A stretch of DNA of 64,000 nt from CAMLOF01 sp041913045 (GTDB lineage Bacteria > Pseudomonadota > Gammaproteobacteria > Burkholderiales > Burkholderiaceae_C), in the NCBI GenBank assembly GCA_041913045.1, contig JAYSGB010000014.1, positions 1 to 64,000 on the forward strand. The letters run 5' to 3'. The notes beneath the pieces were generated by a model, which was given only the letters and a program-made list of their open reading frames with translations, was not told the origin of the DNA and did not search any database. Every line of letters begins with the position of its first letter. The stretch's first letter is position 1. A program made the translations under genes and the position numbers. Positions 1 to 5,806 of the stretch are shown here, in pieces.

Positions 1-97
1 AGCCACCCTTCACCGGGTTCATCTTTGTTGCACCTCGTCCTTGAATCCGCCCTTGATGCTTGGTACGTCAATGGCGAAAGAGGAGGGCCAAAAAGGA

Positions 98-199
98 ATG
101 CAGATAGTGAAGAAAGCCCTTATCCACTCCGCAGTCATAGGCATTCCGTCGCTGGCCTTAGTTTTTATGCTTTTTGGTCAAAGCCTGCAGCGCCGCTAG
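98..199 (+). CDS. Possible 33-aa single-pass membrane peptide
   Basis: A short frame starts at ATG 98, with AGGAGG at 81-86 as a plausible if distant ribosome site (11 nt). An in-frame ATG at 71 would add nine residues. The peptide is mostly one hydrophobic helix (about residues 7-27) ending in a basic QRR tail, as in small phage or toxin-like membrane peptides. It is too short to assign a family. A longer frame at 25-357 overlaps it, and only one of the two is likely to be real. Confidence 0.3.
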   Translation: MQIVKKALIHSAVIGIPSLALVFMLFGQSLQRR

Positions 200-204
200 G
201 GCAC

Positions 205-357
205 ATGGGAGGGGGGAATCAAAATCAAACCAATCACTCAGCCTCTCACACTATCAGGCACTTTGAGGATACCCTGAGCAGCCTTGAGAAGTTGCAGCAC
301 CCAGAGCTAGACCTGAAGCGGGTCTACTGGCAAAAGGTTTCTGAGGAAAAAGTCTGA
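205..357 (+). CDS. Possible 50-aa soluble peptide
   Basis: The frame from ATG 205 starts five bases after the stop of the preceding tiny membrane ORF and could be translationally coupled to it. It is hydrophilic and charged, probably helical from about residue 17 on (HFEDTLSSLEKLQ). The same frame is open from 25, so a 110-residue version is possible, but its N-terminal half has no protein-like pattern. No family recognised. Confidence 0.28.
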   Translation: MGGGNQNQTNHSASHTIRHFEDTLSSLEKLQHPELDLKRVYWQKVSEEKV

Positions 358-414
358 GCGGCCTTTAATAGATTGGCTTTGCAGCGATTTCCCCCGTTGG
401 GAGCGGATGTCGTC

Positions 415-855
415 TCAAATGAATAGTTCAAAGCTACAGGCTGTACACCAGTACCTGGTCTCATTTCCGTCCCCGTAACCACCTTCAGATTGAAGTACGC
501 TGATTAACCTGTTCACGCTTCGGCAGTTCGGGCAGGCCCAGTGTGGCGGTTGATGTTCCTTACTCTGGTAAAGAAACCTGCCGCGTGCAATCTCTACCAG
601 TGCGTACCCGGACAGTTCGCTCTGACCGTCTTCTAACTTCCTGACCGTGGTCTTCAGTTCTGCCAATTGCTCCAGTAGGTCCAGCCGCTCGGCCTGTGCA
701 TCGCCTAGTTTGCTCTGGGTCTCTAGGATGGCGCCCTGGATGTCGATGAGTTTGGCCTTCAGTTCGTGGTCAACGACGGCCGCTGTCGCCCCCTTGGCGA
801 GGTCGAAGAGGGCTTTGATGCTGGCCTGTGCGGCTGCAATGTTGGTCATGTCCAT
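415..855 (-). CDS. Coiled-coil protein with C-terminal zinc ribbon, unknown function
   Basis: This 146-residue protein has an Ala-rich N-terminus (1-30), a long heptad-like segment rich in Leu, Glu and Lys (about 31-80) that should form a coiled coil, and a C-terminal domain with two Cys pairs (CPNC and CTAC, about 30 residues apart) typical of a zinc ribbon. There is no signal peptide or membrane segment, so it should be cytoplasmic. A second Met lies at codon 3. It is divergent from the serine recombinase with 169 bp between them, and the repeats there could control both genes. This architecture is common among small unannotated accessory and prophage proteins; I cannot name a function. Confidence 0.65.
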   Translation of the reverse strand: MDMTNIAAAQASIKALFDLAKGATAAVVDHELKAKLIDIQGAILETQSKLGDAQAERLDLLEQLAELKTTVRKLEDGQSELSGYALVEIARGRFLYQSKEHQPPHWACPNCRSVNRLISVLQSEGGYGDGNETRYWCTACSFELFI

Positions 856-944
856 GATTGCAGTCTATGGGATTTGCTCCTCTTAGGCTATCGCGCGTCT
901 CTAGTTCTATGCGGATATGCCTCAAGAGAACCGCTAGGGCGCTG

Positions 945-1008
945 GTTCGTTTTCCGTCATGACACCACATTAAACGAACTGATATAATACGAACCACTCA
1001 AACGAAAC
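945..1008. promoter_or_regulatory. Cluster of four ACGAA(A)C motifs over the recombinase promoter
   Basis: The motif ACGAAC occurs at 974-979 and 989-994, with a variant ACGAAAC at 1002-1008, and inverted as GTTCGT at 945-950. Flanking bases are partly shared (AAACGAAC core). Two copies flank the -10 hexamer and one lies in the transcript start region, the layout expected for a repressor operator. The binder could be the recombinase itself or a regulator encoded outside the window; this is inference. Confidence 0.5.
959..988 (+). promoter_or_regulatory. Sigma-70-like promoter of the serine recombinase
   Basis: ATGACA (959-964; five of six bases match the -35 consensus) and a perfect TATAAT (983-988) are separated by 18 bp. 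Transcription would start near 995, giving a leader of about 30 nt before the recombinase ATG at 1025. GAGGGG at 1011-1016 can serve as the ribosome site. Confidence 0.6.
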
Positions 1009-1024
1009 TAGAGGGGTTCCAGAC

Positions 1025-1654
1025 ATGTCCTTCCTGCGTGCCTACCTACGCGCCAGCACCGAAGACCAAGACGCCAGCCGTGCCAGAGCAGACCTTGAGC
1101 GGTTCGCTTCTGAGCATGGGCTGAAGGTCGCTGCTTGGTACACAGAGAACGAGTCAGGTGCTACCCTCAAGCGGCCTGAACTGTTCCGGCTTATCGATGA
1201 CGCTCACCAAGGAGACACCCTGCTTGTTGAGCAGGTAGACCGCCTATCACGACTGAACACCGAAGACTGGGAAACGTTGAAGGCTGTGCTGGCGCAGAAG
1301 CGTCTTCGGGTCGTATCGCTGGACTTGCCTACCTCATGGATGGCAGCCACCCAGACCAAGGACGAGACCACACAGGCCTTGCTGGACGCTGTGAATAGGA
1401 TGCTTCTTGACATGCTGGCAGCGGTGGCCCGGAAGGATTACACAGACCGTCGTAGGCGTCAGGCTCAAGGCATTGCCAAGGCCAAGCAGGAAGGTCTGTA
1501 CAAGGGCCGTAAAGCTGACGAAGACCGACACAGGGTGATTGGCGAACTACTCGACAAGGGTCTGTCTTGGTCGAAGGTCTGTGAGCTTACGGGGGCCTCA
1601 AGGTCAACCCTGAAGCGGGTCGTGGATGCCCGTAAGGCCGCATCCTTGGCTTGA
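1025..1654 (+). CDS. Small serine recombinase (resolvase/invertase family)
   Basis: This 209-residue protein has the resolvase N-terminal catalytic domain: YLRAST with nucleophile Ser11 and Arg9, then a VDRLSR motif (Asp72, Arg73, Arg76) matching the active-site arginines of gamma-delta/Hin-type enzymes. The E-helix region (about 110-140) leads into a basic stretch and a C-terminal helix-turn-helix (about 164-200). Size and order fit resolvases and invertases, not large phage integrases. It should cut and rejoin DNA as a dimer or tetramer at short inverted sites. It stands alone behind its own promoter, convergent with the tyrosine integrase. The role could be multimer resolution, inversion or regulation; the sequence does not say which. 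Confidence 0.9.
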   Translation: MSFLRAYLRASTEDQDASRARADLERFASEHGLKVAAWYTENESGATLKRPELFRLIDDAHQGDTLLVEQVDRLSRLNTEDWETLKAVLAQKRLRVVSLDLPTSWMAATQTKDETTQALLDAVNRMLLDMLAAVARKDYTDRRRRQAQGIAKAKQEGLYKGRKADEDRHRVIGELLDKGLSWSKVCELTGASRSTLKRVVDARKAASLA

Positions 1655-1694
1655 GACCACCACCTGATGTTTTGGACCACCACAACCACAGTCA

Positions 1695-1738
1695 CCATTT
1701 ACAGTGACCACTATTACAGACCCCATTTACAGTGACCA
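1695..1738 (+). repeat. Two 16-bp direct repeats, 28-bp period
   Basis: CCATTTACAGTGACCA occurs exactly at 1695-1710 and 1723-1738. Just before the first copy, GTCAC (1691-1695) forms an inverted pair with GTGAC (1704-1708). Exact repeats of this length and nearly three helical turns of spacing suggest protein-binding sites such as iterons or recombinase arm sites. Confidence 0.7.
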
Positions 1739-1750
1739 ACAGAGGGAGGA

Positions 1751-1796
1751 CTTAAGGATGTCCTAAAGATGTCCTTAAGGATTCCTTCTTAAGGAT
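1751..1796 (+). repeat. Three CTTAAGGAT repeats with a TCCTTAAGGA palindrome
   Basis: CTTAAGGAT occurs at 1751-1759, 1774-1782 and 1788-1796. The middle copy lies inside the perfect palindrome TCCTTAAGGA (1772-1781), and AGGAC/GTCCT forms a further inverted pair at about 1748-1765. The stretch is AT-rich. Function unknown. Confidence 0.6.
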
Positions 1797-1923
1797 TTAC
1801 TAGTGGTTGTAAGTAAAGAAGTAAACATATAGATGTCTTGTGGATATACGTTGAGTTGTCATTGAGTGGCAATCGAGGATGTAACCACCACAGTCACTTC
1901 ATCCAAGGCCAGTACGGATTCCA

Positions 1924-2035
1924 TAAAGCCTCTTTGGTCTTTACCTCAGGGATGGATGCAGGGGGGCGGTTGCCTATCATCAAGGCCGGAAATTGGGCCT
2001 GCTGTTTTTTCTCAAAGCCATTAAAGCCTCTTTGG
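1924..2035 (+). repeat. Repeated TAAAGCCTCTTTGG, two copies
   Basis: The 14-mer TAAAGCCTCTTTGG is present at 1924-1937 and again at 2022-2035, 98 bp apart. AAAG and CTTT make each copy partly palindromic. No gene lies between them. Confidence 0.45.
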
Positions 2036-2078
2036 GGCGTTATTTGAGGTTCCAGCTATCCACCCCTTTCCGTGAAAG

Positions 2079-2108
2079 AAAAAAGCCGCCTAGATGGCTC
2101 TAGACGGC
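2079..2108 (-). terminator. Rho-independent terminator downstream of the integrase
   Basis: On the minus strand a 10-bp stem (one mismatch) around a 4-nt loop, 2085-2094 paired with 2099-2108, is followed by six T (A-run 2079-2084). It lies about 240 bp past the integrase stop in the direction of integrase transcription. Confidence 0.72.
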
Positions 2109-2344
2109 CTTGCGTGTACCTTGCTGTAGCCAGCGCTGCGGTGCGGTTCGTGGTCAGGCATCAATCTGGTATGGCAGACCCACCCAGGCATGAGTGAAAA
2201 GCGTCAGCAGAGGAGGTCCGTCACGCTGCGCCGTTCCACGTTGGCCTTGGTGCTGTACTTGAGTTCCGCCATCGCTGGGCGGTAGGGTGCTTCTCCTCTG
2301 CGTCAGGGAAGAGGGCGTCTACCCCCTCGGTTTGGTCGTTCCAG
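2109..2344 (-). other. Integrase 3' region without a clear gene
   Basis: Between the integrase stop and its terminator there is only a 22-codon minus-strand frame (2204-2272, beginning MAELKYSTK) with no good ribosome site, and a 64-codon frame at 2221-2415 that mostly overlaps the integrase end. Neither is persuasive. The stretch may be the long 3' untranslated part of the integrase mRNA. Confidence 0.35.
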
Positions 2345-4054
2345 TTATTCCTTCCAGCCTGGATGCCAAGCCGGTGACTTGTAGACTTTCGGCAACGAAA
2401 GGAACGGGAAATCAATTGACTCTGCCACAGGGATGAGGTCGCGTTCCTTCAGCTTGTTGTAGTTCAGTACGTTAACGCCACCTTCCGGCAGTTGTCCAAC
2501 GAACTTGCAGCGCAATTCGAGACTGATGCCCTGGCGAATCAATTGAGTGGTGAGCGATGCTCGGAAGCTATGGAAGACCACTTCATCCCGGAAGCCCTGA
2601 CCTATCTTTAGCGATGAGAACCACTTGCTTACACCGCCCCCCGCTTTGTTTTGGCTGTCGAAGTTGACACCGGGAAAAAGCCAGGACTGCCCGAATGCTT
2701 CAATGTCTCTACGGTAGTCGAGCAAGCCTAAATCAATTAGCAGTCGAGGTATGGGGATGGTTCGCCATGAAGCCTTCTGTTTCAAGGACTGTTTTTTGTC
2801 AGTCACTGCCATCCGAAGGAACCAGACCCCCTCCCGTTCGATGAAGTCATCAATCCGAAGCTGACATAACTCAGTGACTCGGGCACCCGTGCAAAGACCC
2901 AACAACGGCACCCAGTAAGCTGCGTCCTGGCTGGCGTTCTTCCCGGTGGGGATGTCGTAGTTTTGCCACACGGGGAGACCGAAGAGCTTCTGCAGTTCGT
3001 CCTCAGTCCACTCGTCCCTGCTGCTGTCCACGGTCTCTTCGACGATACCCGCTGAGAGCTTGTTCCATATCCCGAAGGAGATGCGCCCTGTATGTTTGGA
3101 GTAATGGTTGAGCAGGCTGCCTACGTTGACCAGTGTGTCTCGCACGGTGGCATGGCTCAGGGCATCATCCCCCTCTAGCGCCAACATGGCCCTGCGAAAG
3201 GCGGTGCCAGTGATGCGGTCAATGCTGGCCATGCTCGGATTGCTGGTCAAGTCTTCGAAGCGACTTACCGCCAAGGTGTACTTGCCAACGGTTTTTTGTG
3301 GGTAGGACTTCCCACCAGCTTTGCCCTGCTTTGCCCAGTCTTCCAGCACATCCCTAAGGTAGACCCAGGAAGGTGGCGCTTGAACGATATCTATCGCCTC
3401 TCCTGGCTTGCGCGTATTCGCATCAGCTTCTTTCTTCGCCTCCACGGAGGTGGGTGCGTAGGGCATAACTTCCAGGGGGGGAACATACTTCCCTGTGTTT
3501 CCCCAGTTTTCTAAAGCCCATTCGGACAAGTCAAAGGCAGCAACGCAGAACGCCTGAATCAGTTGCAGGCGTAGTGGAGAGCCTTCCGGCGGCATTGCTT
3601 GACCGTGTGCACGAAGTACCTCAGACACTATCGGCACAATGCATTTGTGTTTCCAGTCTTCAAGCCCCTTCTCGTCATCGTGGAGGTGAGAGCGCAGGGT
3701 ATAGGCTTGGTCCCCGTATTCCTCGTGAGCTATCACAAGCCAGTAGGGCCAGTCCCCGGACGCCTCCAAGCGTTTGGTCTCTGCAGTGGCCCAGCGGGCT
3801 GCTAGCTGCTTAGCGTCCGCACCGTTCAGCTCCACATGACCTTCAAGGGCCTTTCGGGCCAGGGCGAAGGCAGCGTTGGATTCTGCTAGTGCGTCGGGGA
3901 AGAGTCTTAGTGCCTCTTCGGGGTCTTTGGTGTTCAGCGACCGCTTGTACTCACTGACGCCCATGATGGGCCTGAGGGTTTCGTGAACTTTCCGGCGAAT
4001 GTAGTAGATGCCTGTGGCAGGGCTTTTCCAGGGGCGACTCATCAGTAAGACCAT
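2345..4054 (-). CDS. Tyrosine site-specific integrase
   Basis: Counted from ATG 4054 the protein has 569 residues. Its N-terminus (SRPWKSPATGIYYIRRKV) resembles the small domain that opens many proteobacterial phage-type integrases; a core-binding domain follows (about 240-340) and then the catalytic domain. Active-site residues are visible: Arg392 in GARVTELCQLR, His495 and Arg498 in HSFR, and the nucleophile Tyr532 in NYNK. It would catalyse integration and excision at the neighbouring tRNA-Ser. The frame is open back into the tRNA (4204), but that part is the translated tRNA and its terminator, not protein. Starts at 4042 (MSRPW) or 4093 (MPSRK) are alternatives; none has a strong ribosome site. 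Confidence 0.9.
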   Translation of the reverse strand: MVLLMSRPWKSPATGIYYIRRKVHETLRPIMGVSEYKRSLNTKDPEEALRLFPDALAESNAAFALARKALEGHVELNGADAKQLAARWATAETKRLEASGDWPYWLVIAHEEYGDQAYTLRSHLHDDEKGLEDWKHKCIVPIVSEVLRAHGQAMPPEGSPLRLQLIQAFCVAAFDLSEWALENWGNTGKYVPPLEVMPYAPTSVEAKKEADANTRKPGEAIDIVQAPPSWVYLRDVLEDWAKQGKAGGKSYPQKTVGKYTLAVSRFEDLTSNPSMASIDRITGTAFRRAMLALEGDDALSHATVRDTLVNVGSLLNHYSKHTGRISFGIWNKLSAGIVEETVDSSRDEWTEDELQKLFGLPVWQNYDIPTGKNASQDAAYWVPLLGLCTGARVTELCQLRIDDFIEREGVWFLRMAVTDKKQSLKQKASWRTIPIPRLLIDLGLLDYRRDIEAFGQSWLFPGVNFDSQNKAGGGVSKWFSSLKIGQGFRDEVVFHSFRASLTTQLIRQGISLELRCKFVGQLPEGGVNVLNYNKLKERDLIPVAESIDFPFLSLPKVYKSPAWHPGWKE

Positions 4055-4109
4055 AGCGGTGTACCCATCCGGTGTACTTTTACGGGATGGCATACGCCTG
4101 TCTAGAAGC

Positions 4110-4141
4110 AAAAAACCCTTGATTCCGTTAAGAATCAAGGG
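4110..4141 (-). terminator. Terminator of tRNA-Ser
   Basis: A perfect 10-bp stem, CCCTTGATTC (4116-4125) with GAATCAAGGG (4132-4141), has a 6-nt loop and on the minus strand is followed by six T (A-run 4110-4115). It starts 13 bases past the tRNA 3' end and lies between the tRNA and the integrase start. Confidence 0.85.
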
Positions 4142-4154
4142 CTTAGCATTTTCA

Positions 4155-4245
<91 letters not shown>

Positions 4246-4304
4246 GTGAAGCCCTGCATTCTACAACGACTTTCGCGTGCTTTTCGCCCAGGGCTCTCAA
4301 AAGT

Positions 4305-5222
4305 TCAAGATGGCGTTTTCATCGACTTAACCATCTGCATGGCAGAGCCGATCAAATGGCTCACCTCAGACATGTTCCCGGGCACGATCAGCGTGGTCGT
4401 GGCATCTGCTGCCACGCGGCCATAAGCCTCCACGGCTTTCTCTGCCACCTTCAGTTGCACCGCTTGCTCACCGCCTTCGGTGCGAATGGCCGCAGCAATG
4501 CGTTCGATGGCCTTGGCCGAGGCCTCCGCCACAGCCAGAATGGCTGCAGCCTCGCCCTCGGCCTGATTGATGGCGGCCTGCCGATCGCCTTCGGAGCGCG
4601 CGATCGCGGCTTCGCGTTCACCGTTGGCAATGTTGATCTGTTCCTGCTTGCGCCCCTCGGATGCGGCGATCAATGCCCGTTTCTCCCGTTCCGCCGTGAT
4701 CTGCGCCTGCATGGCATGCAGGATCTCGGCCGGTGGCGTCAGGTCCTTGATCTCGTAGCGCAGCACCTTCACACCCCAGTTCAGCGCAGCCTCGTCAATG
4801 GCGTTGACCACCTGGGCATTGATGATGTCGCGCTCCTCGAACGTCTTGTCCAGCTCCAGCTTGCCAATTACGCTGCGCAAGGTGGTTTGCGCCAGTTGCG
4901 TTACCGCCATGATGTAGTTGGACGAGCCGTAACTCGCCCGCATCGGGTCGGTCACCTGGAAATACAGGATGCCGTCCACCTGCAGCTGCGTGTTGTCCTT
5001 GGTGATGCAGACCTGGCTGGGCACGTCCAGCGGAATTTCCTTCAGGCTGTGCTTGTAGGCCACCTTCTCGATGAAGGGCACCAGAAAGTTCAAGCCAGGT
5101 GTGAGCGTGCCCGCGTACTTGCCCAGCCGTTCCTTGACCCAGGCGTTCTGCTGCGGTACCACCTTGATCGACTTGATGATGAAGATGACGGCGATGACGA
5201 AAAGTAAAACGGCGATTTCCAT
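4305..5222 (-). CDS. qmcA: SPFH/band-7 membrane protein (paraslipin, QmcA-like)
   Basis: 305 residues. There is one N-terminal membrane anchor (about 1-17), then the SPFH domain (about 20-180, starting KVVPQQNAWVKERLGKY), then an Ala/Glu-rich coiled coil (about 175-250) and a short C-terminal tail. Proteins of this type oligomerise at the inner membrane, are linked to membrane microdomains, and interact with NfeD partners and the FtsH protease in some bacteria. It lies 36 bp downstream of an NfeD-family gene on the same strand, the standard pairing. Substrate and exact role remain unclear for the family. Confidence 0.92.
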   Translation of the reverse strand: MEIAVLLFVIAVIFIIKSIKVVPQQNAWVKERLGKYAGTLTPGLNFLVPFIEKVAYKHSLKEIPLDVPSQVCITKDNTQLQVDGILYFQVTDPMRASYGSSNYIMAVTQLAQTTLRSVIGKLELDKTFEERDIINAQVVNAIDEAALNWGVKVLRYEIKDLTPPAEILHAMQAQITAEREKRALIAASEGRKQEQINIANGEREAAIARSEGDRQAAINQAEGEAAAILAVAEASAKAIERIAAAIRTEGGEQAVQLKVAEKAVEAYGRVAADATTTLIVPGNMSEVSHLIGSAMQMVKSMKTPS

Positions 5223-5258
5223 GTGCTGATTCCCTGTGCTGATAAAAACAAAAACGCT

Positions 5259-5687
5259 TCAATTCGGCTCGACGATGAGCCGGCTACCCTCGACCGCAAC
5301 GATGCGGTACTTGCCCGCAGGCGCTTCGGGTACGGGGGTGGACAAGGACGCACTCCAGTCCGCTCCCCGGTATTTCACGGTGGTCTTGCCGTCCCGGTCC
5401 CAGTGGTCGATCCAGACAGTCTGCCCGATGTCAAGGTTCACGTCCTTGTTGGCCGCCGCAGGCGCGGCAGGGGGGTGCATCTTGCGCCACTTGTGCCAAC
5501 CAATGACCGCGCCGCCACCCAATAGTGCCGCTGCCACCAGTTGTGCACTCATGCCCAGGCCAATATGTGCAGCCAAAGCTCCTGCGCTCAGGCCCACCGC
5601 CAGCATCAAGAGGAAAAACGTTCCGGTCACCAGCTCCAAGGCAACTGCAGCCCCGGCAAGCAGCCACCAGACGGTTGACTCAGCCAT
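5259..5687 (-). CDS. NfeD-family membrane protein
   Basis: 142 residues. Two or three membrane helices fill the first 65 residues (WWLLAGAAVALELVTG, LLMLAVGLSAGAL, QLVAAALLGGGAV); a Pro/Ala linker follows, and the C-terminal domain (about 80-142) has the beta-rich OB-fold pattern of NfeD proteins (GADWSA...PAGKYRIVAVEGSRLIV). It lacks the N-terminal protease domain of long NfeD proteins, so this is the short, membrane-only form. It precedes the SPFH gene and the two products probably form one complex. Confidence 0.9.
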   Translation of the reverse strand: MAESTVWWLLAGAAVALELVTGTFFLLMLAVGLSAGALAAHIGLGMSAQLVAAALLGGGAVIGWHKWRKMHPPAAPAAANKDVNLDIGQTVWIDHWDRDGKTTVKYRGADWSASLSTPVPEAPAGKYRIVAVEGSRLIVEPN

Positions 5688-5806
5688 GTTGTGTCCTTTC
5701 TAGTGGTGTCGGCAGTCCTCCTAAGTCCTGCTCTTGGCTCATTTTGGTTCAAAAAGGCGACAAGTTACCCACAGGCAGACACATTATTTACGTACACTTG
5801 GGCGCC

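Larger units (their letters stand above)
1655..2078. other. Repeat-rich non-coding gap between convergent recombinase genes
   Basis: Part of a 690-bp stretch (1655-2344) without a convincing gene. It holds two 16-bp direct repeats, three CTTAAGGAT copies, a repeated TAAAGCCTCTTTGG, several ACCACCAC tracts (1657, 1676, 1884) and a DnaA-box-like TGTGGATAT at 1839-1847. A weak stem AGGCC/GGCCT (1983-2000) followed by TTTTTT at 2005-2010 may terminate the recombinase transcript. A 69-codon frame at 1838-2047 looks random. An origin, recombination arm sites or a non-coding RNA are all possible. Confidence 0.45.
1..4154. mobile_element. Partial integrative element next to tRNA-Ser
   Basis: A tyrosine integrase gene (ends at 2345) begins about 100 bp from the 3' end of a complete tRNA-Ser gene, the usual arrangement for elements that insert at tRNA 3' ends. 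The stretch also carries a serine recombinase, a coiled-coil/zinc-ribbon protein of unknown function and a repeat-rich gap, and looks lower in GC than DNA right of the tRNA. No second copy of the tRNA 3' end is visible in 1-4150, so the other boundary lies left of the window. Size and class (prophage remnant, satellite, ICE or genomic island) cannot be decided, because no structural, conjugation or replication gene is visible. Confidence 0.6.

Noticed and set aside
1671..1900. ACCACCAC tracts as a short tandem repeat array
   Set aside because: Spacing and flanks are irregular; they are listed with the repeat-rich gap but are not an array.
1838..2047. A 69-codon plus-strand frame in the element gap
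   Set aside because: No ribosome site, cut by repeats, and composition not protein-like.
2221..2415. A 64-codon minus-strand frame over the end of the integrase
   Set aside because: Mostly overlaps the integrase C-terminus in another frame and has no start signal.
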